Notes under the pieces: model-generated
The model's database searches: none
What the model saw: only the letters and a program-made list of their open reading frames with translations
What the model was told of the DNA's origin: nothing
Translations under genes and position numbers: made by a program
Assembly: GCA_028821395.1 (NCBI GenBank)
Contig: JAPPGP010000012.1
Span: forward strand, 1 to 54,117
Source of the DNA: Defluviicoccus sp.
GTDB taxonomy: Bacteria; Pseudomonadota; Alphaproteobacteria; MPNO01
Reading direction: 5' to 3'
Length of the DNA: 54,117 bases
Part shown: in pieces, positions 36,224 through 44,626 of the stretch
How the letters are laid out: every line of letters begins with the position of its first letter
Position numbering within the stretch: position 1 is the first letter of the stretch

Positions 36224-38366
36224 CCCCAGCCTGGTGAACAACCCGTCGCTCGACGATTGGCTCGCCATCGGGCCGGGGGAGACCGTCGCGGTGCGCAGCG
36301 GCAAGGTCGATATCGGCCAGCGCATCTCGACCGCGGTCGCGATGCTGATGGCCGACGAGCTCGGCGTCGATCCCGCCCGGGTGGAGACGGTGCGGACCGA
36401 GACCGGGCTCTCGCCGGACGAGGGGATCACGTCGGGCAGCTACTCGATGACGCAGACCGGCGAGGCGGTGCGCCGGGCGGCGGCGACCGCGCGGCGCCAT
36501 CTGCTGGAACGCGCGGCGCGGCTGCTCGACGTCGACCCGGCCACGCTCGAGGTCGACGACGGCACCATCCATTCGCGCGCCACCAACCGCCAGACCAGCT
36601 ACTGGGAGCTGGCGGAGGGCGAGAAGTTCGGCATCGACGTCGACCCGGACGCCCCGCTCAGGCCGCGCGAGGCGCTCAGCCATGTCGGCACCGCGGCGGT
36701 GGCGCGGGATTTGGAGGACATCGTCCGCGGCCGGCCGCATTTCCTCCAGGACATGAGCCGCCCCGGGATGCTGCATGCCCGCGTGGTGCGCCCGCCGCAC
36801 TACCACGCGCGCTATCTCAAGATCGATCCCGCGACTCTCGATCGGCTCGCCGGGGAAGGCGTGCGGGTGGTGCGCGACGGCAGCTTCCTCGCGGTCGCCG
36901 CGGAGGACGAATTTCAGGCGGCCAAGGCGGCGGAACGCCTCGCCGCCGCGGTCGTCTGGGACGAGGGCGAGGGGCTCGCCACCGGCGACATCTACGAGAG
37001 CCTGAGGAGCAACGAGCGGGTCAGCCTCCCCGTCGTCGACGGCGCGCCGGTCCGCGCCCCGGTGCCGCCGCCCGGCGATCCGCCGCCCGCCGCCGCGCTC
37101 ACCTATGAGGCGCGCTACGAACGGCCCTACCAGATGCACGCCTCGCTCGGCCCCTCGGCGGCGCTGGCGGAACTCGCCGAGGGCCGGCTCACCATCGTCT
37201 CGCACAGCCAGGGGATCTATTTCCTGCGCGCCGCGCTCGCCGAGGCGTTCGACATGGAGCCCGGGGCGATCCACATCGTCCACGCGCCGGGGGCCGGCTG
37301 CTACGGCCACAACGGCGCCGACGACGCGGCGCTCGATGCCGCCATCGTCGCCCGCGCGCTGCCCGGCACGCCGGTGCTCCTCAAATGGACGCGCGAGGAG
37401 GAGCACGCCTGGGAGCCTTACGGGACCTGCATGTCGATGGATTTGCGGGCGAGCCTTGATGCGGACGGGAGGATCGTCGCCTGGTCGCATGAGAGCTTCG
37501 GCGACACCTTCATGATGCGGCCCCGCTCGGGACCGGACAAGATCGGCGCCGCGCGCCTGCTGTCGTCCCGTTTCCTGGACCCGCCGCTGGACCCGCCGGT
37601 GATGGGCCCGGCGATGGGACCCCATATCGGCATCCACCGCAATCTCGACCCGCTCTACGACCTGCCCGGCAAGCGCCTGGTCAAGCATCTGGTGCGCGGC
37701 ATGCCGCTCAGGGTCTCGGCGCTCAGGTCGCTGGGCGCCTACGCCAACGTCTTCGCCATCGAATCCTTCATGGACGAGCTGGCGGCGGAGGCCGGCATCG
37801 ACCCGGTGGAGCTCCGCCTCAGCCATCTCTCCGACCCGCGCGCCCGGGCGGTGATCGAGGCGGCGGCCGAACGCCTCCACCCCACCGGCACCGACTGCCC
37901 GGAGGGGTGCGGGCGCGGCATCGCCTTCGCGCGCTACAAGAACATCGCCGCCTACGCCGCCGTCGTCATCGAGGTCTCGGTGACCGACGCGGCCGAGATC
38001 CGGCTGGAGCGCTGCGCCATCGCCGCCGATGCCGGGGAGATCGTCGACCGGGCCGGGCTCGCGGCCCAGCTCGAGGGCGGGGTGGTCCAGGCCGCGAGCT
38101 GGACCCTGCACGAGGCGGTCGCCTTCGACCGCGACGGCATCCTCAGCCGCGACTGGGAGACCTACCCGATCCTCGGCTTCGACAACGTGCCCGAGTTCGA
38201 GACCGTGCTGGTCGATCCGGGGCGCGAGCCCTTCCTCGGCGCGGGCGAGGCCACCGCCGGCCCCACGGCCGCCGCGATCGCCAACGCCGTCCATGCCGCG
38301 ACAGGGCTCAGGCTGAGGCGGGTCCCCTTCACCCCCGACGCGGTGCGCGCCGCCGCCCTCGCCTAG
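36213..38366 (+). CDS. Molybdopterin subunit of molybdenum hydroxylase (IorB-like)
   Basis: This is the 717-residue catalytic subunit, closest in layout to isoquinoline 1-oxidoreductase beta. The N-terminus WLAIGPGETVAVRSGKVDIGQ is characteristic of that group. The active-site glutamate is in FLGAGEATAGPTAAAIANAV near the C-terminus. These enzymes hydroxylate a carbon next to nitrogen in N-heterocycles, or oxidise aldehydes, using water as the oxygen source. The ATG at 36213 lies inside the small-subunit gene, showing translational coupling. No signal peptide is visible. The substrate is not known. Confidence 0.92.
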   Translation: MAPNPSLVNNPSLDDWLAIGPGETVAVRSGKVDIGQRISTAVAMLMADELGVDPARVETVRTETGLSPDEGITSGSYSMTQTGEAVRRAAATARRHLLERAARLLDVDPATLEVDDGTIHSRATNRQTSYWELAEGEKFGIDVDPDAPLRPREALSHVGTAAVARDLEDIVRGRPHFLQDMSRPGMLHARVVRPPHYHARYLKIDPATLDRLAGEGVRVVRDGSFLAVAAEDEFQAAKAAERLAAAVVWDEGEGLATGDIYESLRSNERVSLPVVDGAPVRAPVPPPGDPPPAAALTYEARYERPYQMHASLGPSAALAELAEGRLTIVSHSQGIYFLRAALAEAFDMEPGAIHIVHAPGAGCYGHNGADDAALDAAIVARALPGTPVLLKWTREEEHAWEPYGTCMSMDLRASLDADGRIVAWSHESFGDTFMMRPRSGPDKIGAARLLSSRFLDPPLDPPVMGPAMGPHIGIHRNLDPLYDLPGKRLVKHLVRGMPLRVSALRSLGAYANVFAIESFMDELAAEAGIDPVELRLSHLSDPRARAVIEAAAERLHPTGTDCPEGCGRGIAFARYKNIAAYAAVVIEVSVTDAAEIRLERCAIAADAGEIVDRAGLAAQLEGGVVQAASWTLHEAVAFDRDGILSRDWETYPILGFDNVPEFETVLVDPGREPFLGAGEATAGPTAAAIANAVHAATGLRLRRVPFTPDAVRAAALA

Positions 38367-38397
38367 AGACTCGTCGTGCCGCCCCGGCATTCCTCCG

Positions 38398-38580
38398 GAG
38401 CTGCGGCCGGTAGTTGGAATCGAAGGCGACATGGCACGCGCCGCCCCCGCACAGGCCGCGCAGATGCGCGATCGGCCGCGATCGGGAGGCGGGGTGGAGG
38501 ATGGCCAGCGTTATGTCCGAGAGATAGACGATGCTCGCGGCCGGCAGGGCGGCGAACGTTTCGCCGGATGCGAACAGGCC
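38398..38580 (-). pseudogene. Remnant of a PfkB-type 2-keto-3-deoxygluconate kinase
   Basis: On the minus strand one frame reads a 61-residue stretch with SIVYLSDITLAIL and CHVAFDSNYRPQL. These match the internal region of KDG kinases (usual forms YFSGITLAIL and VAFDxNxRPxLW). Flanking sequence in any frame does not extend the similarity, and the N-terminal and ATP-binding C-terminal parts are missing. I read it as a degraded fragment. The rest of the 387-base gap between the molybdenum hydroxylase and the next small gene (38367-38753) shows no other recognisable content. Confidence 0.5.
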
Positions 38581-38753
38581 GCAGGCTCCTGCCGGATCTC
38601 GGCCATCACCTCGCGGATGGAGAGCGGGTGCAGTTTCACGGGGTCGGTGCGGCTGGTGACATGCCCGGTCTCAGGCGCCAAAAGTCGGAGTGAATCGGCT
38701 GAGGAGTGTATACTTGGGGTTGCGGCGGACACGGGGGAACCCGCCGCGGGAGC

Positions 38754-38954
38754 ATGACCGTGACCAACTTCGAATGGGCCGCCCTCGCAGTAGCCGTCGC
38801 CTTCCTGGGGTTCCTGTGGACCCTGCACCGGGACATGACCGGCGTGCGGGAACGGCTCACCCGGCTCGAGGGCATGGTTGAGGTCCTGGCAAGGAATGTC
38901 GATACCCTGACCCGGTACACGCTCGATCGCGAGCGCCCCGCCGCTGGAGAGTAA
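38754..38954 (+). CDS. Small membrane protein with coiled coil
   Basis: This is a 66-residue protein starting at ATG 38754, with GGGAGC just upstream. It has one N-terminal hydrophobic helix (FEWAALAVAVAFLGFLW, about 6-22). An amphipathic heptad-like segment follows (MTGVRERLTRLEGMVEVLARNVDTLTR, about 27-53) and then a charged tail. I do not recognise a family. The shape resembles small membrane-anchored coiled-coil proteins found near phage genes and elsewhere. The 184 bases to the next gene hold nothing I can support. Confidence 0.55.
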   Translation: MTVTNFEWAALAVAVAFLGFLWTLHRDMTGVRERLTRLEGMVEVLARNVDTLTRYTLDRERPAAGE

Positions 38955-39138
38955 TCGAGGCCGCCAGACCGAAGGAACGGGGGAAGATCGACCGGGCCGC
39001 GTTCGCCGGGACCGGGCGCGACCCCGTTGCCCAGGCCGATATCGAAACCGTCATGCGGCAGGTCATGGAGCATCCGGCAGAGCGAGAACCGGGCGCCCAC
39101 CTGGAAGGAACTACTGCAGCGTTGGAAGCCGGAGCGGG

Positions 39139-40638
39139 CTATGCGCCCAGGCGCCGGCGGATGGCGATCAGCAGCGGCCAGGCGAACAGGGCGATGGCGA
39201 TCGCCATGATGATCGCCGAGATCGGCCGGTCGAAGAAGATGCCGAACGAGCCGTGCGCCATGATCAGCGACTGGCGCACCGAGGCCTCGGCGAGCGGGCC
39301 GAGGACGATGGCGAGCACGGCCGGCGCGAGCGGGTAGTCGAGCTTGCGCATCAGATAGCCCATGACGCCGAAGATCAGCATCAGCCACACGTCGTGCATG
39401 TCCTGGGTCGGCGCGTAGCCGCCGACCACGCAGAGGATGAAGATGACCGGCGCGAGGATGGTGAACGGCATCCTGAGCACCATCAGGAAGGCCGGGATGA
39501 AGGCGATGTTGATCAGCAGGGCGAAGAGATTGGCCGCGTAGAGGCTGGCGATAAGCCCCCAGACGAATTCCTTGTGCTCGATGAACAGCAAGGGGCCGGG
39601 CTCGAGCCCCCAGATCACCATGCCGCCGAGCAAAATCGCGGTGGTCGGCGAGCCCGGGATGCCCAACGTCAGCATCGGCAGCATGGAGCCGGTGCTGGCC
39701 GCGTTGTTGGCCGATTCGGGCGCGACCACGCCGTCGACATTGCCCTTGCCGTAGGTCTCCGGGTTCTTCGACATGGTGCGGGCGACGCCATAGGCCATCA
39801 GCGAGCCCGGCGTCGCGCCGGCGGCCGGCAGGATGCCGACGAAATAGCCGAGGAAGGAGCCCATCAGCATCGAGCGGATGTTGTGGCGCAGATCGGCCAG
39901 CGCCCGGGCGACGCCGCGAACGCTGACCGCGGCGCGGCTCACCACCATCTCGCCCCTGGTGGTCTCGACCGTCCACAGGATCTCGCCGATGCCGTAGATG
40001 CCGATCGCCAGCACCAGGAAGTTGATGCCGTGATAGAAGCCCGGCAGGTCGAGGAAGATCAGCCGCGGGTCGCCGCTCACGATGTCGAGCCCGACGGCCG
40101 AGAACATCAGCCCGATGCAGATCGAGAACAGGGTCTTCGGGATGTCGTCGCCGCCGAGCCCGATGAAGGTGGCGAAGGCGAGCAGCAGCAGCGCGAACTC
40201 CTCCGGCGGGCCGAAGGCCAGCGCGAAATCGGCGAGCGGCGGGGCGAACAGGGTGAACAGCACCACCGAGATCGTGCCGCCGACGAAGGACGCCGTGGCG
40301 GCGGCGACCAGCGCCCGGTCCGCCTTGCCCTGGAGCGCCATCGGCCTTCCGTCGAAGGTCGTCGCCACCGCCGTCGAGGCGCCCGGGATGCCCAGCATGA
40401 TCGAGCTGATCGCGCCGCCGTACATGGCGCCGTAGTAGAGCGAGCCGAGAAAGATGATCGCCGAGGTCGGCGGCACCAGGAAGGTCATCGGCAGCAGGAT
40501 CGCCACCCCGTTGACCGAGCCCAGCCCCGGCATCGCGCCGATGAACAGCCCGGCGATGCAGCCCGCGACGATCAGCGCGAGGTTGACCGGCTCGAGCGCG
40601 ACCGCGAAGCCTTCGAGCAGGAGGGCGAGGATCTCCAT
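39139..40638 (-). CDS. tctA: Tripartite tricarboxylate transporter, large membrane subunit
   Basis: This is a 499-residue permease of about twelve helices, the TctA component of the TTT family. The conserved motifs GAMPGLGSVNGVAILLPMTF near the N-terminus and GILPAAGATPGSLMAYG plus SANNAASTGSMLPMLTLGIPGS in the middle are diagnostic. It takes up carboxylates using a sodium or proton gradient together with TctB and the binding protein. The ATG at 40638 shares one base with the tctB stop (TAATG). The open frame upstream of it overlaps tctB and is not coding. Confidence 0.95.
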   Translation of the reverse strand: MEILALLLEGFAVALEPVNLALIVAGCIAGLFIGAMPGLGSVNGVAILLPMTFLVPPTSAIIFLGSLYYGAMYGGAISSIMLGIPGASTAVATTFDGRPMALQGKADRALVAAATASFVGGTISVVLFTLFAPPLADFALAFGPPEEFALLLLAFATFIGLGGDDIPKTLFSICIGLMFSAVGLDIVSGDPRLIFLDLPGFYHGINFLVLAIGIYGIGEILWTVETTRGEMVVSRAAVSVRGVARALADLRHNIRSMLMGSFLGYFVGILPAAGATPGSLMAYGVARTMSKNPETYGKGNVDGVVAPESANNAASTGSMLPMLTLGIPGSPTTAILLGGMVIWGLEPGPLLFIEHKEFVWGLIASLYAANLFALLINIAFIPAFLMVLRMPFTILAPVIFILCVVGGYAPTQDMHDVWLMLIFGVMGYLMRKLDYPLAPAVLAIVLGPLAEASVRQSLIMAHGSFGIFFDRPISAIIMAIAIALFAWPLLIAIRRRLGA

Positions 40639-41135
40639 TACAGCAGCAGCTCGTAGAGCGGGTAGAAGGCGGGCTCCGTGTACCCCTTGGGCAGGGTGAT
40701 CTTGAGCGCGATTTCGAAGAACAGGAAGGTCGCCACCGGCATGGCGATGGCGAGCGGGGCGGTCACCGACCAGGCGTGGTGGCCGATCCCGCGCATGTAG
40801 AAGATCAGATAGAGCGGGATCACCACATAGACCCCGACGACATGGATCAGCCCGATCATCACCAGCAGCGAGCCCGCGCCGATGGCGAAGACCCGGAGCG
40901 CGGTGCGGTCCATATAGGGCTCTTCCGAGCGCGACGGCGGGCTCTGGCGCCGCGCCCAGCGCAGCACGATCCAGCCGCAGCAGACCAGCATGCCGGCGGC
41001 GAGCCAGAACGGGAAGGCGCCGCCGCCCGGCCCCTCGCCCTCGATCCAGCCGACCGGAAGCTCGGCCGACTTCCACATGATGTAGACCGAGAACGCCGCC
41101 ATGAACAGGGCCATGACGAGCTCCGCGCGGCGCAT
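40638..41135 (-). CDS. tctB: Tripartite tricarboxylate transporter, small membrane subunit
   Basis: This 165-residue protein with four hydrophobic segments is the poorly conserved TctB subunit. It is identified by position between tctC and tctA, by size, and by ending GYTEPAFYPLYELLL. The PKG/LPKGYTE region near the C-terminus is typical. The ATG at 41135 has AGGAG nine bases upstream. It is separated from tctC by 79 bases that carry a perfect palindrome. Confidence 0.9.
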   Translation of the reverse strand: MRRAELVMALFMAAFSVYIMWKSAELPVGWIEGEGPGGGAFPFWLAAGMLVCCGWIVLRWARRQSPPSRSEEPYMDRTALRVFAIGAGSLLVMIGLIHVVGVYVVIPLYLIFYMRGIGHHAWSVTAPLAIAMPVATFLFFEIALKITLPKGYTEPAFYPLYELLL

Positions 41136-41169
41136 CGGCGGCGGCTCCTGTGACGGGAAAGCCGGAGAT

Positions 41170-41201
41170 ATCCGGCCCGGCGCCCGGGCGCCGGGCCGGA
41201 T
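41170..41201. promoter_or_regulatory. Perfect 32-base palindrome between tctC and tctB
   Basis: The arm ATCCGGCCCGGCGCCC is followed at once by its exact reverse complement, giving 16 GC-rich base pairs. In RNA this would form a very stable hairpin just after the tctC stop. No T-run follows in the direction of transcription, so it is more likely an attenuator or RNA-stabilising hairpin that keeps tctC expression above tctB-tctA than a full terminator. Confidence 0.65.
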
Positions 41202-41214
41202 GCGCAAGTGTCGG

Positions 41215-42207
41215 CTACTTGATCTCGCCCATCGCCATCAGCAGCTTGCGATGCGCTTCACGCTCCGCGACGAAGTAGTCCTGGAGCCCCTTTCCGGTCA
41301 GCCAGCCGGGCAGCAGCCCCTTGCTCGACAGGTAGTTCTGCCAGTCCTCGGACTTGTAGACCTTGTCGAACAGGTCGACGTAGTAGGCCTCCGCGTCCGC
41401 CGGGATGCCGCCCGGGGCGACCACGCTGCGCTGCATGAAGTAGGACAGGTTCTGTCCCAGCTCGGCGAAGGTCGGCACGTCGGGGAACGCCTTCAGCCGC
41501 TTGGGCGTGAACGTCGCCAGCGCGCGCGACTTGCCGGCCTTCCAGAAGCCGATCTGCTCGGACGGGTTGTTGACCGTCGAGTTGATGTGCTTGCCGATGA
41601 GCTGCTTGGCCACCGTTCCGCCGCCCTTGAACGGCACGTAGGTGACCTTGATCCCGTATGCCTTCTCCAGCATCGCGGTGACCAGCGAATCCTCCTGGCC
41701 CTTGCCGGTGCCGCCCATCTTCCAGTCCTTCGGACCGGCCTTCTTGACCGCGGCCACATAGTCCTCGACCGACATGATCTTGGTGTCGGAATGGACCCAG
41801 AGCTGGAAGGTGTCCTCGGCCAGCCGCGCGATCGGGGTGAACTTCGAGATGTCGACGCCGAGTCCCGGGTTGCGCAGCGGGGTGGTGTAATAGCTGTTGA
41901 GCGTCGCCATGATCACATGAGGATCGCCCTGCTTGTCCTTGAGGTAGCGCAGCGCCTCGGCGCCGGACCCGCCGCCCTTGTTGATCGGCACCAGCGGCAG
42001 GGCGGCGAGCTTGTGCTTCTTGATGATGCCCTGGATGAAGCGGGCCAGCCGGTCGGCGCCGCCGCCCTTGCCGGCCATGATGACGAACTCGACGGGTTTC
42101 TTCGGCTTCCACGCCGCCGCCGCGTCCGAGGACGACGCGACCGTGGCCGCGCCGGCCGCAAGCGATACGGCCGCGGCCAGGGCCGCCGTCTTGGCTATGT
42201 GTCTCAC
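41215..42207 (-). CDS. tctC: Tripartite tricarboxylate transporter solute-binding protein
   Basis: This is a 330-residue periplasmic binding protein of the Bug/TctC family. A signal peptide is visible (HIAKTAALAAAVSLAAGAATVA, with likely cleavage near the ASSSDAAAAW region). The mature part has the usual VEFVIMAGKGGGADRLAR first ligand loop and VPINKGGGSGAEALRYL. The family binds carboxylates such as citrate, aromatic acids or dicarboxylates. The start is GTG at 42207 with GGGGGAAGAC just upstream. It is divergent from the ornithine cyclodeaminase-like gene across 132 bases, which probably hold both promoters. Confidence 0.93.
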   Translation of the reverse strand: MRHIAKTAALAAAVSLAAGAATVASSSDAAAAWKPKKPVEFVIMAGKGGGADRLARFIQGIIKKHKLAALPLVPINKGGGSGAEALRYLKDKQGDPHVIMATLNSYYTTPLRNPGLGVDISKFTPIARLAEDTFQLWVHSDTKIMSVEDYVAAVKKAGPKDWKMGGTGKGQEDSLVTAMLEKAYGIKVTYVPFKGGGTVAKQLIGKHINSTVNNPSEQIGFWKAGKSRALATFTPKRLKAFPDVPTFAELGQNLSYFMQRSVVAPGGIPADAEAYYVDLFDKVYKSEDWQNYLSSKGLLPGWLTGKGLQDYFVAEREAHRKLLMAMGEIK

Positions 42208-42339
42208 GTCTTCCCCCTTTGTTCGTAGCTGACAGTCCCGCGCGCGAGCCGTCCCGCCCGGCGCGGTGCGGAAGTATCTCGCGCCTCTCTCCGCCGCGCA
42301 ATCGGCTAGACTCGGCGAGAAGCAGGAGGGGGACGAGGC

Positions 42340-43329
42340 ATGGGCGCGGCGCCGATCTGGATCACCGAGGCCGACGTGACCGCGACGATGGCGCTGCCCG
42401 ATGCGATCGCCGCCCTCGAACGGGCACTGGCGATGGAGGCCGGCGGCGCCGCCGCCAACCTGCCCAAGACCCATCTCATGGTCGCCGCCAACGACGCGAT
42501 GCACGCGATCGGCGCCTCGGTGGCGGGTGCCGGGATCTGCGGCACCAAGACCTGGGTCAATGTCGGCGGCGCCTCGCAGACCGTGCTGGTGCTGTTCTCG
42601 CTGGAGGACGGGCGGCTGCGCGCCGTCATCGAGGCGACCGCGCTGGGCCAGATGCGCACCGCCGCCATGACCGGCGTCGGCACCGCCAGGCTGGCGCCGG
42701 CGGACGCGCGCTGCCTCGCCCTGATCGGCACCGGCAAGCAGGCGCTTCCCAACGCGGCCGCCTGCGCCGCCGTGAGGGATATCGAGGAGATCCGCGTGTT
42801 CAGCCGCCGCGCCGAGGCGCGCGAGGCGCTCGCCCGGCGGATCGTGGACGAGCTCGGCATCCGGACGGTCCCCGCCGCGAGCGTTGCCGAGGCGGCGGCG
42901 GACGCCCCGATCGTCACCGCGATCACCAACGCGACCGAGCCGTTCCTCGACGCGGCGATGCTCGCGCCCGGCGCCCATCTCAACGCGATGGGGGCGATCG
43001 TGCCGGTCCGCGTCGAGTTCGCCCAGGACGTGTTCGAGCGCTGCAGCGTCATCGCCGTCGACACGGTCGATGGGGTGCGCGCGCTGTCGGCCGAGTTCCG
43101 CGAGCGCTTCGGCGAGGACGATGCCCGCTGGCAGGCGGTGCGCCCGATCTCGCGGCTGGTCGCCGAGGACCGTCGCCGCCCCTCCGGCTGCGACCTCACC
43201 TTGTTCAAGGCCGTCGGCATGGGTCTCTCCGACCTTGCGCTGGGCATCGAGGTGCTCGCCCGCGCCGAGGCGGAGGGTCTGGGGGCGCGGGTGCCGGAGA
43301 GGGTACGCGTGCCGCCGCGCCTGCGGTGA
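42340..43329 (+). CDS. Ornithine cyclodeaminase / mu-crystallin family protein
   Basis: This is a 329-residue NAD(P)-binding protein. The Rossmann motif is ALIGTGKQALPNAAA (about residues 127-141), and the family contexts ATALGQMRTAAMTGVGTARLA and NAMGAIVPVRVEF are clear. Members include ornithine cyclodeaminase, alanine dehydrogenases and imine reductases, so the activity cannot be fixed. The ATG at 42340 is preceded by AGGAGGGGGA. It is divergent from tctC, which may carry its substrate or a related compound. Confidence 0.88.
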   Translation: MGAAPIWITEADVTATMALPDAIAALERALAMEAGGAAANLPKTHLMVAANDAMHAIGASVAGAGICGTKTWVNVGGASQTVLVLFSLEDGRLRAVIEATALGQMRTAAMTGVGTARLAPADARCLALIGTGKQALPNAAACAAVRDIEEIRVFSRRAEAREALARRIVDELGIRTVPAASVAEAAADAPIVTAITNATEPFLDAAMLAPGAHLNAMGAIVPVRVEFAQDVFERCSVIAVDTVDGVRALSAEFRERFGEDDARWQAVRPISRLVAEDRRRPSGCDLTLFKAVGMGLSDLALGIEVLARAEAEGLGARVPERVRVPPRLR

Positions 43330-43335
43330 CGGGGC

Positions 43336-43872
43336 TTACCGCTCCCCCTTCAGGAACAGCAGCTGCGCGGCGCCGTAGTTTCGCCGACTGACCGTCGAGA
43401 AGCCCGCCGCATCCAGGGCTTCGTCGCGCTCCACCTCGACGATGGCGCAGGTGGCGGGGCCGATCCATCCCGCCTGGACAAGCGCCGCCAGCGCCGGCCC
43501 CGCCAGGCCCTGCCCGTAGGGCGGGTCGAGGACGGCGATGTCGACCGGGCCCGGCGCCGGCGGCGGGGCGAGGGCGTCGGCCTCGATCGTCACGACGTTG
43601 CCCTCGCCCAGCGCCGCCGCGTTGCGGCGCACCCAGGTCACGTCGCGATCGATGAAGGTCGCGCGCGCGGCGCCGCGGGACAGGGCTTCGAGCCCGAACG
43701 CGCCCGTCCCGGCGAAGGCGTCGAGCACCTCCGCGCCTGCGATGTCCGGGAAGTCGCCGTGCAGCAGAATGTTGAACAGCGCTTCGCGCAGCCGGTCGCC
43801 GGAGGGCCGGATCGCCGTTCCCCCGGGCGCGGCGAGACGGCGCCCGCGATGCCTACCGCCGACGATGCGCAC
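43336..43872 (-). CDS. rsmD: 16S rRNA guanine-N2 methyltransferase (G966)
   Basis: This is a 178-residue SAM-dependent methyltransferase. The start MRIVGGRHRGRRLAAP, the motif RPSGDRLREALFNIL, the SAM site VLDAFAGTGAFGLEALSRGA and the catalytic DPPY are diagnostic of RsmD. The start is GTG at 43872, overlapping the end of the pseudouridine synthase gene by 20 bases. It is convergent with the ornithine cyclodeaminase-like gene at a distance of six bases. Confidence 0.95.
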   Translation of the reverse strand: MRIVGGRHRGRRLAAPGGTAIRPSGDRLREALFNILLHGDFPDIAGAEVLDAFAGTGAFGLEALSRGAARATFIDRDVTWVRRNAAALGEGNVVTIEADALAPPPAPGPVDIAVLDPPYGQGLAGPALAALVQAGWIGPATCAIVEVERDEALDAAGFSTVSRRNYGAAQLLFLKGER

Positions 43873-44626
43873 GGCCGAGCTGTTCCGTCAGCACCTTCTC
43901 CGTCACCTCGGCGAGCGAGCCGCGCGCCAGCCCACCCAGCAGGAACGGCCCGTAGCCGGTGCGGATCAGGCGGTTCACGGCAAGGCCCAGGCTCTGGAAC
44001 ACGCGCTTGATCTCGCGGTTGCGGCCCTCGGTGAGGCTGACGGTGAGCCAGGAATTGCGCCCCTCGGTCCGGTCGAGCCGCGCCTGGATCGGGCCGTAGG
44101 CGATGCCGTCCACCACCGTGCCGCCCGCGAGCCCGGCGAGGCGGGTCTCGTCCACCGTCCCGAAGGCGCGCACGCGGTAGCGCCTTGTCCAGTCGCCGCG
44201 TTCCAGCTTGCCGGCGAGCCCGCCATCGGTGGTGAGCAGCAACAGCCCTTCCGAGGCGATGTCGAGCCGTCCCACCGAGACCACGCGCGGCAGGCCGGCG
44301 GGAAGCGCGTCGAACACCGTCCGGCGTCCTTGCGGGTCGTCGTTGGTGCAGATCAGCCCGCGCGGCTTGTGATAGCGCCAGACGCGCCGCCGGTCCGGCG
44401 CTCCGACCGGCTTGCCGTCCACGGTGACCGCGCTCTGGCCGTCGACCAGCGTGGCCGGGGTCGACAGCACCGCGCCGTCGACCGCGACCCGGCCGGCGGC
44501 GATCCAGCGTTCGGCCTCGCGGCGCGAGCAGAGACCGGCGCGCGCGAGGTATTTCGCGATCCGTTCGCCGGCGCGTCCGGTGTCAGCGGAGGCAGGCCGC
44601 GACGAAGGCCTTGAAGATCCTGGCAT
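43853..44626 (-). CDS. Ribosomal pseudouridine synthase, RsuA/RluB family
   Basis: This is a 257-residue pseudouridine synthase with an N-terminal S4 RNA-binding domain (ERIAKYLARAGLCSRREAERWIAAGRV). The catalytic domain contains the aspartate in VGRLDIASEGLLLLTTDG and the end EGRNREIKRVFQSLGLAVNRLIRTGYGP. It modifies 23S or 16S rRNA. The likely start is ATG 44626, inside the 3' end of the preceding amidotransferase gene, giving a 44-base overlap. A TTG at 44668 is possible but less likely. The pairing with rsmD and tadA is conserved in Alphaproteobacteria. Confidence 0.93.
   Translation of the reverse strand: MPGSSRPSSRPASADTGRAGERIAKYLARAGLCSRREAERWIAAGRVAVDGAVLSTPATLVDGQSAVTVDGKPVGAPDRRRVWRYHKPRGLICTNDDPQGRRTVFDALPAGLPRVVSVGRLDIASEGLLLLTTDGGLAGKLERGDWTRRYRVRAFGTVDETRLAGLAGGTVVDGIAYGPIQARLDRTEGRNSWLTVSLTEGRNREIKRVFQSLGLAVNRLIRTGYGPFLLGGLARGSLAEVTEKVLTEQLGRAHRRR

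Noticed and set aside
38955-39138. Small gene between the coiled-coil protein and tctA
   Set aside because: Short open frames exist on both strands, but none has a ribosome binding site together with recognisable sequence, and they disagree in frame.
40639-41076. N-terminal extension of tctA
   Set aside because: It overlaps tctB in another frame and has no TctA similarity. The ATG at 40638 coupled to the tctB stop fits the family length.
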